Assembly: GCF_002007205.1 (NCBI RefSeq)
Contig: NZ_LAZS01000001.1
Span: 1-64,000, forward strand
DNA: 64,000 nucleotides
DNA from: Ensifer adhaerens
Lineage (GTDB): Bacteria > Pseudomonadota > Alphaproteobacteria > Rhizobiales > Rhizobiaceae
Direction: 5' to 3'
Part shown: positions 43,867-53,202 of the stretch, one piece after another
Numbering within the stretch: position 1 is the stretch's first letter
Layout of the letters: every line of letters begins with the position of its first letter
The notes under the pieces: model-generated
Told to the model about the DNA's origin: nothing
Seen by the model: the letters and a program-made list of their open reading frames with translations, nothing else
The model's database searches: none
Made by a program: the position numbers and the translations under genes

Positions 43867-44265
43867 ATGAGTGAGAGCCGACCCGATCTTCGCCCCGTCC
43901 TGCGCATCGATTTTCCGCCCGCCGACCGGCTCGGCCGTGGCAAGATCCTGCTGCTCGAATTGATCCGCGAGACCGGATCGATTTCGGCGGCCGGGCGGGC
44001 GATGGATATGTCCTACCGCCGCGCCTGGCTGCTCGTCGATGCCTTGAACCGGATGTTCAGCGAGCCGTCGGTCGATACGCAGCGCGGCGGCAAGCAGGGT
44101 GGCGGAGCGCTGGTAACCCCGTTCGGCGAAGCGTTGATCCGCCGCTACCGCGAGATGGAGGAGAAGGCGCGCCTTGCGATCGCCGAGGATCTCGCCTGGC
44201 TCGACTCCGTTCGGAGCAGCGATGCATCGTCCGATGCTGCCGAGATTGCCTCCAAAAAGGCCTAG
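43867..44265 (+). CDS. modE: ModE-like molybdate-responsive regulator (HTH only)
   Basis: 132 aa LysR-like winged helix-turn-helix of the ModE N-terminal family: LLELIRETGSISAAGRAMDMSYRRAWLLVDALNRMF, then QRGGKQGGGALVTPFGEALI. The molybdate-binding TOBE domains of full ModE are absent, a short form common in alphaproteobacteria. ATG 43867 is used; ATG 43855 would add four residues. It converges on modC, and its TAG stop lies in the repeat at 44262-44303. Repression of modABC is inferred. Confidence 0.85.
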   Translation: MSESRPDLRPVLRIDFPPADRLGRGKILLLELIRETGSISAAGRAMDMSYRRAWLLVDALNRMFSEPSVDTQRGGKQGGGALVTPFGEALIRRYREMEEKARLAIAEDLAWLDSVRSSDASSDAAEIASKKA

Positions 44266-44303
44266 GATCCTTCGTGCGTTCACATGAACGCGCGGCGCTC
44301 TAG
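44262..44303. repeat. Palindromic intergenic repeat, copy C
   Basis: 42-base element from CTAGGATCC to GCGCTCTAG with an inner stem GCGTTC-acat-GAACGC. The modE stop (TAG 44263-44265) and the modC stop (44300-44302, minus strand) are both inside its ends. It is homologous to the second unit of copy A at 1507-1550. Confidence 0.75.
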
Positions 44304-45373
44304 TGATCGATCGCGACCGATTTGATGATCGCATAGACGGTTCTGCCGGGAACGAGTTGCAGCGCGTCGCGCGAAAAGCGCGTGATGCGGGCGGCAATCG
44401 TCGCATCGCCGCAATTCACCCGCACATCGACGCTGCCGTCTTCGTCTGACGTCAAAGTGAGAATGCGCCCTTCGAGCACGTTGAGTGCGCTGATCTCCAC
44501 CGGTCTCGTCGTCGCGAGCATGACGTCGCGGGCGGCGATGTGCAGGCGAAGCCTGCTGCCGGCTGTCGCGCTGACGCCAGCAATGCGCAGCCGTTCCCGC
44601 CCGACCCGGACGGTCGTCAGTTCGTGGGTCGGATCCGTTCCTTCGACCTCCCCCTCCAGGAGAACACCGGCTTCGCGCCGACCCGTGGCAAGCGTGGCAG
44701 CAGGCGCGCTCAACACTTCGGCGGCCGCACCCGATGCGGTAACCCGGCCGTTTTCGAGCACGACGACGCGCCGCGCCAGTCGCGCGACTTCGCCAACCGA
44801 GTGGCTGACATAGACGATCGGAATGCCGGCATCGTCGCGCAGCCGTTCGAGATAAGGCAGGATTTCGGCCTTGCGCGCCTCATCGAGTGCGGCCAGCGGC
44901 TCATCCATCAAAAGCAGGCGCGGGGCCGCCAGCAAGGCGCGGCCGATCGCGACGCGCTGCCTTTCACCGCCGGAAAGGGCAGAAGGGTTGCGCTCAAGCA
45001 GATGGCCGATGCCGAGCATGTCGACGATGCGGGTGAAGTCGCTGCCCCAACCGCTCTTGCCGGCGAACCAGCGGCCATAGGCGAGGTTGCGGCGCACGCT
45101 CAAATGCGGGAACAGCCGCGCCTCCTGGAAGACATAGCCGAACCGGCGGCGATGCACCGGCGTGAAGATCCTTCGATCGCTGTCGGCGATGACGTCGCCA
45201 TCGAGCAGGACACGACCGCTCTCCGGCTTGAGAAGCCCGGCAATAATGTTGATCAGCGAGGTCTTGCCCGAGCCGGAGCGACCGAACAGCGCCGTCACGC
45301 CACCGTCCGAGGTGAAGGCGGCGTCGAGCGAAAAATTGCCGAGCTGGTGACGGGTTTCGACGGTGAGGCTCAT
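44300..45373 (-). CDS. modC: Molybdate ABC transporter ATP-binding protein
   Basis: 357 aa. Walker A is GRSGSGKTS near residue 31, the signature is [10 protein letters not shown], Walker B is [12 protein letters not shown]. Two TOBE-like C-terminal units (about 230-355; [19 protein letters not shown], then [16 protein letters not shown]) are diagnostic of ModC. It overlaps modB by four bases. It energises molybdate import for molybdoenzymes. Confidence 0.94.
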   Translation of the reverse strand: MSLTVETRHQLGNFSLDAAFTSDGGVTALFGRSGSGKTSLINIIAGLLKPESGRVLLDGDVIADSDRRIFTPVHRRRFGYVFQEARLFPHLSVRRNLAYGRWFAGKSGWGSDFTRIVDMLGIGHLLERNPSALSGGERQRVAIGRALLAAPRLLLMDEPLAALDEARKAEILPYLERLRDDAGIPIVYVSHSVGEVARLARRVVVLENGRVTASGAAAEVLSAPAATLATGRREAGVLLEGEVEGTDPTHELTTVRVGRERLRIAGVSATAGSRLRLHIAARDVMLATTRPVEISALNVLEGRILTLTSDEDGSVDVRVNCGDATIAARITRFSRDALQLVPGRTVYAIIKSVAIDH

Positions 45374-46071
45374 TGGGCCGCCACCCGGCGCGCGGCGAAC
45401 GTCGCCAACAGTTCGGAGAAGATGAGCGCGGCCATGGAAATGATGACCGAAATGATCGTCAGCCGCATGGCGCCGGCGTCACCGCCCGGAACCTGGGTGA
45501 AGGTGTAGATGGCGGCCGAAAGCGTCTGCGTCTCGCCGGGAATGTTGGAGACGAAGGTGATCGTCGCACCGAACTCGCCCATGGCCTTGGCAAAGGCGAT
45601 GATCATGCCGGCGATGATGCCGGGGATGATCAGCGGCAGCGTGACGGTGGCGAACACCCAGACCGGGCTGGCGCCAAGCGTGGTGGCGGCGTCCTCGAGC
45701 TTGCGGTCGACCGCCTCGATCGACAGGCGGATGCTGCGCACCATCAGCGGGAACGCCATGACGGCGCAGGCAAGGGCGGCACCCGTCCAGCGGAAGGAAA
45801 AGACGAGGCCGAAATAGTCGGCGAAGAAGGCGCCGAGCGGTCCGCGTCGGCCGAAGAGCAGGAGCAGCAGGAAGCCGGTCACAACAGGCGGCAGGATCAG
45901 CGGCAGATGAACGAGGCCGTTCAGTAGCGTCTTGCCCCAGAAGCGCCCGCGCGCGAGCAGCATGGCGACGACGAGCGCGAAGGGCAGGCTGCAGATCATC
46001 GCGACGGTTGCGACGCGCAGGCTCAAGAGGATCGCCGTCCATTCCGCATCGCTCACTGCCAGCCAGTCCAA
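45370..46071 (-). CDS. modB: Molybdate ABC transporter permease
   Basis: 233 aa inner-membrane permease with five or six helices. The EAA-like loop [20 protein letters not shown] contacts ModC, and [24 protein letters not shown] is characteristic of ModB. Its stop overlaps modC. A 165-base gap with a strong hairpin (46142-46173) separates it from modA. Confidence 0.94.
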   Translation of the reverse strand: MDWLAVSDAEWTAILLSLRVATVAMICSLPFALVVAMLLARGRFWGKTLLNGLVHLPLILPPVVTGFLLLLLFGRRGPLGAFFADYFGLVFSFRWTGAALACAVMAFPLMVRSIRLSIEAVDRKLEDAATTLGASPVWVFATVTLPLIIPGIIAGMIIAFAKAMGEFGATITFVSNIPGETQTLSAAIYTFTQVPGGDAGAMRLTIISVIISMAALIFSELLATFAARRVAAQ

Positions 46072-46141
46072 TGGATATCGCTCCCCAATACGAGGCGTTT
46101 GAGGTGTGGCTGTCCGCTCACCACTGCCTCTGACAAATGAT

Positions 46142-46173
46142 CGCGTCGCCCGCGTTTGGGCGCGGGCGACGCG
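46142..46173. terminator. 13-base perfect hairpin between modA and modB
   Basis: CGCGTCGCCCGCG (46142-46154) pairs with CGCGGGCGACGCG (46161-46173) around TTTGGG. No T-run follows in the leftward direction, so it is probably an mRNA-stabilising or attenuating stem, not a full terminator. Confidence 0.6.
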
Positions 46174-46236
46174 AACATGACGTTAGATGCTTCGCCTGCC
46201 TCTGGACAGACGGCACTAGCGCCTATTTCTGGTCGG

Positions 46237-47028
46237 TTACTTCAGGACCGTGAAGCCCTGCTTTTCGAAGAGCTCTGCAGCCTTCGCCGACTTGACGAAG
46301 TCGACATAGGCGGCGGCATCAGGGCTCTTGCTCTCCGCCGTGATCGCGATCGGGTAGATGATCGGCGGGTGGCTGTCCTCCGGGAAGGTACCGACGACCT
46401 TCACGCCCGGGTCGGCGGCGGCGTCGGTCTGGTAGACGATGCCGTAGGGCGCTTCGCCGCGCGAGACGAGAAGGAGGGCAGCGCGTACGCTTTCAGCGCC
46501 GGCGACCTTGGGCTCTACCGCCTTCCAGGCGCCGAGCTTTTCGAGCGCTGCCTTGCCGTACTTGCCGGCCGGAACGGAATCGACCGCACCCATCGCCAGA
46601 CGCCCGTCACCGAGGACGGCTGTGAGGTCGAAGCCCTGCTTGATTTCGACCGGGGCGGCGTCAGCTTTGCCGGAAACGAGCACGATGCGATTGCCGAGCA
46701 GGTTTGCGCGGGTGTCGTCCTTGATCAGCTTCTTTTCGGCGAGATAGTCCATCCAGGCGAGGTCGGCAGAGATGAAGACATCGGCGGGCGCGCCCTGTTC
46801 CACCTGCTTGGCAAGGGCCGAGCTGGCTGCGTAGGAAACGGTCGTTTCCTTGCCGCTTTCCTTCTGCCACTCGACATTGATCGCATCGAGCGCGTTCTTC
46901 AGGCTGGCGGCCGCAAAGACCGTCACCTTCTCTTCGGCCTGCGCGGATGCCGGCAGCACGTTTGCGCCGGCCCAGGCAAGCCCGAGCGTCAGCACCAGGC
47001 CCTTCAGCCAGTCTCTTCTCTTGATCAT
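46237..47028 (-). CDS. modA: Molybdate ABC transporter substrate-binding protein
   Basis: 263 aa with a signal peptide (about 1-31, ending PASAQA). Its mature start KVTVFAAASLKNALDAINVEW carries the conserved Ser pair region for oxyanion binding. ADVFISADLAWMDYL and VAGAESVRAALLLVSRGEAPYGIVYQTDA are ModA landmarks. It is the first gene of modABC and has an inverted repeat 35-70 bases upstream. Confidence 0.94.
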   Translation of the reverse strand: MIKRRDWLKGLVLTLGLAWAGANVLPASAQAEEKVTVFAAASLKNALDAINVEWQKESGKETTVSYAASSALAKQVEQGAPADVFISADLAWMDYLAEKKLIKDDTRANLLGNRIVLVSGKADAAPVEIKQGFDLTAVLGDGRLAMGAVDSVPAGKYGKAALEKLGAWKAVEPKVAGAESVRAALLLVSRGEAPYGIVYQTDAAADPGVKVVGTFPEDSHPPIIYPIAITAESKSPDAAAYVDFVKSAKAAELFEKQGFTVLK

Positions 47029-47062
47029 CGATTTCCCTCCAACGATGCGCGATATCTCTTAG

Positions 47063-47098
47063 GATACAACGATATCTCCTCCTGATTACCGTTGTATC
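47063..47098. promoter_or_regulatory. Inverted repeat upstream of modA (candidate ModE site)
   Basis: GATACAACG (47063-47071) and CGTTGTATC (47090-47098) form a perfect 9-base inverted repeat. CGATATCTC occurs at 47050-47058 and again at 47070-47078. The position 35-70 bases before modA and the CG-TAT character resemble a molybdenum-responsive operator, but the spacing is longer than the ModE box I recall. Confidence 0.5.
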
Positions 47099-47261
47099 TA
47101 TTGAAATACAATGCTCTTCAAACGGGGTAGCCGGTTGCCCGGCGCGCGGGGGCGAAGCAAAACCGGTGCAACAACCGATGTGCGGCGGCGTTAGTGCTTG
47201 CGATGGCGGTCTGACGGCCTAAATTGCGGCCATCGAACCCAAGTGATGGAGCGGCGGTCCA

Positions 47262-47966
47262 ATGGAAACGGCGGTGAAGATCGAGGAAAGCTGGAAGGCA
47301 GCATTGTCGCCGGAATTCGCCAGCCCTTACATGGCCGATCTCAAGCAGTTCCTGCTCGCCCAGAAAGACGAGGGCCGGCAGATCTTCCCGCGCGGGCCTG
47401 AGTACTTTCGCGCCCTCGATCTGACGCCGCTCGACAAGGTGCGCGTGGTCATTCTCGGCCAGGACCCCTATCACGGTGACGGCCAGGCGCACGGGCTCTG
47501 CTTCAGCGTGCGCCCGGGCGTGCGCACGCCGCCGTCGCTCGTCAACATCTACAAGGAGCTGAACAGCGATCTCGGTATCCCGCCGGCGCGCCACGGCTTC
47601 CTCGAAAGCTGGGCGAGGCAGGGCGTGCTGCTGTTGAACAGCGTGCTGACGGTGGAGCGCGGCAACGCCGCCTCGCATCAGGGCCGTGGCTGGGAAAAGT
47701 TCACGGATGCGATCATCCGTGCGGTCAACGAGGCCGACCATCCCGTCGTCTTCATGCTCTGGGGTTCCTACGCGCAGAAGAAGGCGGCCTTCGTCGACCG
47801 CTCGCGCCATCTGGTGCTGCGTGCGCCGCATCCGTCGCCCTTGTCGGCCCATTCCGGTTTTCTCGGCTGCCGCCATTTCTCCCAGGCCAACGCTTTCCTG
47901 GAAACGAAGGGTTTCGACCCGATCGACTGGCGCCTGCCGGAAAATCCCGTTGCCGAAGTGAACTAG
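47262..47966 (+). CDS. ung: Uracil-DNA glycosylase
   Basis: 234 aa family 1 UDG removing uracil from DNA. Motif A is [14 protein letters not shown] with catalytic Asp68, and motif B is [13 protein letters not shown] near residue 190. [23 protein letters not shown] is also typical. It stands alone between divergent modA and the cob genes; 101 bases separate it from cobF, and co-transcription cannot be excluded. Confidence 0.96.
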   Translation: METAVKIEESWKAALSPEFASPYMADLKQFLLAQKDEGRQIFPRGPEYFRALDLTPLDKVRVVILGQDPYHGDGQAHGLCFSVRPGVRTPPSLVNIYKELNSDLGIPPARHGFLESWARQGVLLLNSVLTVERGNAASHQGRGWEKFTDAIIRAVNEADHPVVFMLWGSYAQKKAAFVDRSRHLVLRAPHPSPLSAHSGFLGCRHFSQANAFLETKGFDPIDWRLPENPVAEVN

Positions 47967-48067
47967 GGTTGCGTTGACGCTGCTGGCCGCCTTGCTGTCG
48001 CGGCGAGGTCTTGCACCGGCGGCAGCTATACGCCTAAGACGCCAGTGAAAAACAGGTGGAGGCGGGC

Positions 48068-48838
48068 ATGCGCAAAATTCTGATCATCGGCATCGGCTCG
48101 GGCAATCCGGAGCATATGACTGTACAGGCGATCAATGCGCTCAATCGCGCCGATGTGCTCTTCATCCCGACCAAGGGTTCCAAGAAGACCGAGCTTGCCG
48201 AGGTGCGCCGCGACATCTGCGCCCGCTACGTGACCCGCAGCGACAGCCGCACCGTCGAATTCGCCGTGCCGGTGCGCCGCACCGAGGGCGTCAGCTATGA
48301 CGGCAGCGTCGACGACTGGCACGCCCAGATCGCCGCGATCTACGAAGAACTTCTGTCTAGTGAACTCGGCGAAGAGGGAACTGGCGCGTTTCTCGTCTGG
48401 GGCGATCCGATGCTCTACGACAGCACCATCCGCATCGTCGAGCGGGTCAAGGCACGCGGGCAGGTTGCCTTCGACTACGACGTCATTCCGGGGATCACCA
48501 GCCTGCAGGCGCTTTGCGCCAGCCACCGCATTCCGCTGAACCTCGTCGGCAAGCCCGTGGAAATCACCACCGGACGTCGGCTGCACGAGAGTTTTCCGGA
48601 AAAGAGCCAGACATCGGTCGTCATGCTCGACGGCGAACAGGCGTTCCAGCGGATCGACGATCCCGAGGCGGAGATATTCTGGGGCGCCTATCTCGGCACG
48701 CCGGATGAGATCGTCATTTCCGGCCGCGTGGCTGACGTGAAGGACAGGATCCTTGAAACCCGGGCCGCAGCGCGCGCGAAAATGGGATGGATCATGGACA
48801 TCTATCTCCTGCGCAAGGGCGCCGACTTCGAGCAATGA
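48068..48838 (+). CDS. cobF: Precorrin-6A synthase (deacetylating)
   Basis: 256 aa SAM-dependent tetrapyrrole methylase that methylates C1 of precorrin-5 with loss of acetate, a step unique to the aerobic cobalamin route. It has GIGSGNPEHMTVQAINALN at the N-terminus, FLVWGDPMLYDS and a DVIPGITSLQALCASH substrate loop. ATG 48068 follows GGAGGCGG; GTG 48056 would give 260 aa. It leads the cob gene group. Confidence 0.93.
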   Translation: MRKILIIGIGSGNPEHMTVQAINALNRADVLFIPTKGSKKTELAEVRRDICARYVTRSDSRTVEFAVPVRRTEGVSYDGSVDDWHAQIAAIYEELLSSELGEEGTGAFLVWGDPMLYDSTIRIVERVKARGQVAFDYDVIPGITSLQALCASHRIPLNLVGKPVEITTGRRLHESFPEKSQTSVVMLDGEQAFQRIDDPEAEIFWGAYLGTPDEIVISGRVADVKDRILETRAAARAKMGWIMDIYLLRKGADFEQ

Positions 48839-48934
48839 CGGCAGACAGATCGGCGTCGTGTTTGATCTCACTCAAGGTTTGCGGCTGTGTTATAGCGTCT
48901 TAAGAGGCTTCTTCAGGGAGGAGAACCTCAGGTG

Positions 48935-50308
48935 ATGACGGATTTGATGAGCAGTTGCGCCCTTCCATCGACCGGAGAAACCGCCGCTTCCATGCGTCGC
49001 GGCGCCTGTCCGTCGCTCGCCGCACCGATGCAGACCGGTGACGGGCTGCTCGTGCGGCTCAGGCCTGATGACGACAGCTTGACCATTCCGAAAGTCATCG
49101 CCATCGCCGCCGCTGCCGAGCGCTACGGCAACGGCATCCTCGAGATCACCGCGCGTGGAAACCTGCAGCTTCGCGGGCTGACCGAGGCGTCCGTGCCGGT
49201 GCTGGCGCAGGCGATCGACGACGCGGAGATCACCATTGCCGAAGGCCTTGCGATCGAAGTGCCGCCCTTGACCGGCATCGACCCTGACGAGATTGCCGAT
49301 CCTCGGCCGATTGCCACTGAGCTTCGCGAAGCCTTGCGCGCGCGCCAGCTGCCGTTGACGCTCGCTCCCAAGCTATCCGTCGTCATCGACGGTGGCGGCC
49401 GCTTCGGTCTCGGCGCCGTCGTTGCCGACATTCGCCTTCAGGCGCTTTCGACGCCCGGCGGCGCCGTATGGCTGCTGTCGCTCGGCGGCACGGCGGCGAA
49501 GGCATCGATCGTCGGGGCATTTGCCGGCGATGCGGTCATGCCGGCTTTGATCACCATTCTCGAAAAACTGGCGAGCCTCGGTACGACCGCACGCGGGCGT
49601 AATCTCGACGCGGCGGAAATCCGCGTCCTCTGTCGCTGCGACGCAGTGTCCGAACGTCCGGCCGTTATGAGGTCGGCCGCAATACCCGGCATTCACGCGC
49701 TGGGTGACGCCGGCATCGTTCTTGGCCTCGGCCTTGCCTTTGCTCAGGTGGAGGCTTCCGTGCTGGCGGCGTTCCTCTATCAATTTCAGGAGCTTGGCGC
49801 CCACGCGATCCGGCTTGCACCGGGGCATGCCTTCTTCGTGCTCGGCCTTCGCCACGAGACCGCGGGCGTGGCGCTGGGCCTGGCGGCAGCGCGCGGCTTT
49901 CGCATCGCTGAAGAAGACCCGCGAAATGAGATCGCCACCTGCGCCGGCAGCAGGGGCTGCGCCTCCGCATGGATGGAGACCAAGGGCATGGCGCAACGCC
50001 TCATCGACGCGGCTCCCGATCTGCTCGACGGCTCGCTCACCGTGCATCTCTCGGGCTGCGCCAAGGGTTGCGCCCGGCCGAAACCGTCGGAGCTGACGCT
50101 CGTCGGTGCGTCATCAGGATACGGGCTTGTCGTAAATGGGGCTGCCAACGGCTTGCCAAGCGCCTACACCGATGAGAATGGAATGGGATCCGCACTTGCC
50201 CGGCTCGGCCTGCTGGTGCGGCAAAACAAAGACGCTGGCGAATCGGCGCAGTCCTGTCTTACACGGCTCGGAGCTGCGCGCGTCTCGGCAGCGTTCGAAC
50301 AGGGATAG
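48935..50308 (+). CDS. cobG: Precorrin-3B synthase
   Basis: 457 aa oxygen-dependent Fe-S enzyme that prepares precorrin-3A for ring contraction in the aerobic pathway. Nitrite/sulphite reductase-like half domains are visible. Cluster cysteines are C336 and C342 (CAGSRGC), C375 and C379 (SGCAKGC). GGAGGAG lies upstream of either GTG 48932 or ATG 48935. A 93-base gap from cobF has a possible promoter (TTATAGC near 48890). It is followed by cobH after two bases. Confidence 0.93.
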   Translation: MTDLMSSCALPSTGETAASMRRGACPSLAAPMQTGDGLLVRLRPDDDSLTIPKVIAIAAAAERYGNGILEITARGNLQLRGLTEASVPVLAQAIDDAEITIAEGLAIEVPPLTGIDPDEIADPRPIATELREALRARQLPLTLAPKLSVVIDGGGRFGLGAVVADIRLQALSTPGGAVWLLSLGGTAAKASIVGAFAGDAVMPALITILEKLASLGTTARGRNLDAAEIRVLCRCDAVSERPAVMRSAAIPGIHALGDAGIVLGLGLAFAQVEASVLAAFLYQFQELGAHAIRLAPGHAFFVLGLRHETAGVALGLAAARGFRIAEEDPRNEIATCAGSRGCASAWMETKGMAQRLIDAAPDLLDGSLTVHLSGCAKGCARPKPSELTLVGASSGYGLVVNGAANGLPSAYTDENGMGSALARLGLLVRQNKDAGESAQSCLTRLGAARVSAAFEQG

Positions 50309-50310
50309 AC

Positions 50311-50943
50311 ATGCCTGAGTATGATTACATTCGCGATGGCAACGCCATCTACGAGCGTTCCTTCGCCATCATCCGCGCCGAGGCCGATCTCTCGGGCTTC
50401 TCCGAGGAGGAAGCGGATCTGGCGGTGCGCATGGTGCATGCCTGCGGTTCCGTCGAGGCGACAAGGCAGTTCGTCTTTTCTCCCGATTTCGTGAGTTCGG
50501 CCCGCGCGGCGCTGAAGGCCGGCGCGCCGATCCTCTGCGATGCCGAGATGGTCGCCCACGGCGTCACGCGCGCGCGCCTGCCGGCCGGCAACGAGGTGAT
50601 CTGCACGCTGCGCGACCCGCGCACGCCCGCACTTGCCGCCGAGATCGGCAACACCCGCTCGGCCGCCGCGCTGAAGCTCTGGAGCGAGCGCCTGGCGGGC
50701 TCGGTCGTCGCGATCGGCAACGCGCCGACGGCGCTGTTCTTCCTGCTCGAAATGCTGCGTGACGGCGCGCCGAAGCCGGCGGCGATCCTCGGCATGCCCG
50801 TCGGTTTCGTCGGCGCGGCGGAATCGAAGGATGCGCTCGCTGAAAACTCCTATGGCGTTCCCTTCGCCATCGTCCGCGGTCGCCTCGGCGGCAGCGCCAT
50901 GACCGCCGCAGCGCTCAATTCTCTCGCGAGGCCGGGCCTGTGA
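50311..50943 (+). CDS. cobH: Precorrin-8X methylmutase
   Basis: 210 aa, identical in length to the SC510 enzyme (from memory). It moves the C11 methyl to C12 to form hydrogenobyrinate. RMVHACGSVEATRQFVFSP carries the catalytic His, with GAPILCDAEMVAHGVTR and GMPVGFVGAAESKDAL as hallmarks. It follows cobG by two bases and overlaps cobI by four. Confidence 0.95.
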   Translation: MPEYDYIRDGNAIYERSFAIIRAEADLSGFSEEEADLAVRMVHACGSVEATRQFVFSPDFVSSARAALKAGAPILCDAEMVAHGVTRARLPAGNEVICTLRDPRTPALAAEIGNTRSAAALKLWSERLAGSVVAIGNAPTALFFLLEMLRDGAPKPAAILGMPVGFVGAAESKDALAENSYGVPFAIVRGRLGGSAMTAAALNSLARPGL

Positions 50944-51677
50944 GCGGCGCTGGCGTCGGACGCCTGATCGGCGTTGGAACCGGCCCCGGCGATCCGGAGC
51001 TTTTGACCGTCAAGGCGGTGAAGGCGCTCGGGCAAGCCGATGTGCTTGCCTACTTCGCCAAGGCCGGGCGAAGCGGTAACGGCCGCGCGGTGGTCGAGGG
51101 CTTGCTGAAGCCCGACCTCGTCGAACTGCCGCTCTACTATCCGGTGACGACCGAGATCGACAAGGACGACGGCGCCTACAAGAGCCAGATCACCGATTTC
51201 TACAACGCGTCGGCCGAAGCCGTGGCCGTGCATCTTGCCGCCGGACGCACGGTTGCCGTGCTCAGCGAAGGCGATCCGCTGTTCTACGGCTCCTACATGC
51301 ACCTGCATGTGCGGCTCGCCAATCGTTTCCCGGTCGAAGTGATCCCCGGCATTACCGCGATGTCCGGCTGCTGGTCGCTTGCCGGCCTGCCGCTGGTGCA
51401 GGGCGACGACGTGCTCTCCGTGCTTCCGGGTACCATGGCCGAGGCCGAGCTTGGGCGCCGGCTGAAGGATACAGAGGCGGCCGTCATCATGAAGGTCGGG
51501 CGCAATTTGCCGAAGATCCGCCGGGCACTTGCCGCCTCCGGCCGCCTCGCCCAGGCCGTCTATGTCGAGCGCGGCACGATGAAAAACGCGGCGATGACGG
51601 CTCTTGCGGAAAAGGCCGACGACGAGGCGCCCTATTTCTCGCTGGTGCTCGTTCCCGGCTGGAAGGACCGGCCATGA
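50940..51677 (+). CDS. cobI: Precorrin-2 C20-methyltransferase
   Basis: 245 aa SAM-dependent methylase. GVGTGPGDPELLTVKAVKAL forms the SAM loop, SEGDPLFYGSYMHL the second motif and EVIPGITAMSGCWSLAGLPL the substrate site. The GTG start at 50940 overlaps the cobH stop by four bases and it overlaps cobJ likewise, indicating strict translational coupling. Confidence 0.95.
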   Translation: MSGAGVGRLIGVGTGPGDPELLTVKAVKALGQADVLAYFAKAGRSGNGRAVVEGLLKPDLVELPLYYPVTTEIDKDDGAYKSQITDFYNASAEAVAVHLAAGRTVAVLSEGDPLFYGSYMHLHVRLANRFPVEVIPGITAMSGCWSLAGLPLVQGDDVLSVLPGTMAEAELGRRLKDTEAAVIMKVGRNLPKIRRALAASGRLAQAVYVERGTMKNAAMTALAEKADDEAPYFSLVLVPGWKDRP

Positions 51678-52438
51678 CCGGTACGCTCTATGTCGTCGGT
51701 ACCGGCCCCGGCAGCCCCAAGCAGATGACGCCGGAAACGGCGGAAGCCGTGGCGGCCGCTCAGGAGTTTTACGGCTACTTTCCCTATCTCGACCGGCTGA
51801 ACCTCAGACCGGATCAGATACGTGTCGCCTCGGACAACCGCGAAGAACTCGATCGGGCGCAGGTTGCGCTGACGCGGGCGGCGGCAGGCGTGAAGGTCTG
51901 CATGGTCTCGGGCGGCGATCCCGGCGTCTTTGCCATGGCGGCGGCCGTCTGCGAGGCGATCGACAAGGGGCCTTCGGACTGGAAATCGGTCGAACTGGTG
52001 ATCACCCCCGGGGTGACTGCGATGCTCGCGGTTGCCGCCCGGATCGGCGCGCCGCTCGGCCATGATTTCTGTGCGATATCGCTCTCGGACAATCTGAAGC
52101 CCTGGGATGTCATCACAAGGCGGCTACGGCTGGCGGCGGAGGCGGGCTTCGTGATCGCGCTCTATAATCCGATCAGCAAGGCGCGGCCCTGGCAACTCGG
52201 AGAAGCCTTCGAGATCCTGCGCGGCATCCTGCCGGCAACGGTGCCTGTCATCTTCGGCCGCGCCGCCGGACGGCCGGACGAGCGGATCGCGGTGATGCCG
52301 CTTGGCGAGGCCGATGCCAATCGCGCCGACATGGCGACCTGCGTCATCATCGGCTCCCCGGAAACGCGCATCGTCGAGCGTGAGGGCCAGCCGGATCTCG
52401 TCTACACGCCGCGCTTCTACGCGGGGGCGAGCCAGTGA
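51674..52438 (+). CDS. cobJ: Precorrin-3B C17-methyltransferase
   Basis: 254 aa. It methylates C17 and contracts the ring. VVGTGPGSPKQMTPETAEAV, VSGGDPGVFAMAAAV and ITPGVTAMLAVAARIGAPLGHDF are the SAM methylase motifs. Its last 22 bases overlap the 3' end of convergent cobK. Confidence 0.95.
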   Translation: MTGTLYVVGTGPGSPKQMTPETAEAVAAAQEFYGYFPYLDRLNLRPDQIRVASDNREELDRAQVALTRAAAGVKVCMVSGGDPGVFAMAAAVCEAIDKGPSDWKSVELVITPGVTAMLAVAARIGAPLGHDFCAISLSDNLKPWDVITRRLRLAAEAGFVIALYNPISKARPWQLGEAFEILRGILPATVPVIFGRAAGRPDERIAVMPLGEADANRADMATCVIIGSPETRIVEREGQPDLVYTPRFYAGASQ

Positions 52439-53202
52439 GCGATGCGGTCGAGCGCCTCGTCGCACGTGCTGGCAGTCGGCACATCAGCGGGCTTGCGCCG
52501 CTCGACCATGATCACCTCGATGCCGAGCCGGCGCGCTGCCGCGATCTTGCCGTAGGTGGCGCTTCCGCCGCTGTTCTTGGCGATAATCACGTCGATCTTC
52601 CGGCTCGTCAGCAGCGCGGCTTCGTCCGCTTCCCTGAAGGGGCCGGTCGAGAGAATCGCCTCCTGGTCGGGCAAGTTCAGCGGCGGCGTGACGGGATCGA
52701 CGCTGCGGATGACGTAGCTGTGTTGCGGCGCGACCTCGAAATGAAAAGCCTCCTGCCGGCCGATGGCGAGGAACACGCGACGCCTTCGATCGCCAAGCGC
52801 GCTCACCGCTTCAACAACGCTGTCGACGAGCGTCCAGCGGTCGCCAGGCAAGGATTGCCATTCCGGTCGGCGAAGTGCCAGCAGCGGAATTCCGGTTCGT
52901 TGCGCCGCCTCAGTGGCATTGTGCGAAATGCGTGCGGCAAAGGGATGCGTCGCATCGACCAGCAGCGCGATCCTTTCTTCACGCAGGAAATGCGCCAGTC
53001 CATCGGCGCCGCCGAAACCGCCGATGCGGGTCCTGACCGGCTGCGGCCGCGGGTCGGCGGTGCGGCCGGCAAGCGAGATAGCGGTGTCGTAGCGGACATC
53101 TTCGGCCAACCGGCTCGCCAGTTCGCGCGCCTCGGTGGTGCCGCCCAGAATGAGAATGCGAGGTTTTTCCATGGCTGACGTGTCGAACGGCGAACCCGCC
53201 AT
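52417..53202 (-). CDS. cobK: Precorrin-6A reductase
   Basis: 261 aa NADPH-dependent reductase giving precorrin-6B. The N-terminus has RILILGGTTEARELASRL, with DATHPFAARISHNATEAA and IDVIIAKNSGGSATYGKIAAA as family motifs. ATG 53202 is chosen because GGGGGAG precedes it by four bases and gives the 261-aa length I recall for SC510 CobK; ATG 53172 is an internal alternative. It is the only cob gene here on the minus strand: convergent with cobJ and overlapping the 5' end of divergent cobL by 32 bases. Confidence 0.92.
   Translation of the reverse strand: MAGSPFDTSAMEKPRILILGGTTEARELASRLAEDVRYDTAISLAGRTADPRPQPVRTRIGGFGGADGLAHFLREERIALLVDATHPFAARISHNATEAAQRTGIPLLALRRPEWQSLPGDRWTLVDSVVEAVSALGDRRRRVFLAIGRQEAFHFEVAPQHSYVIRSVDPVTPPLNLPDQEAILSTGPFREADEAALLTSRKIDVIIAKNSGGSATYGKIAAARRLGIEVIMVERRKPADVPTASTCDEALDRIAHWLAPA

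Noticed and set aside
47967-48934. Cobalamin riboswitch near the cob genes
   Set aside because: I looked for the B12-box (GCCACTG-like) upstream of cobF and cobG and did not find it in the short gaps.
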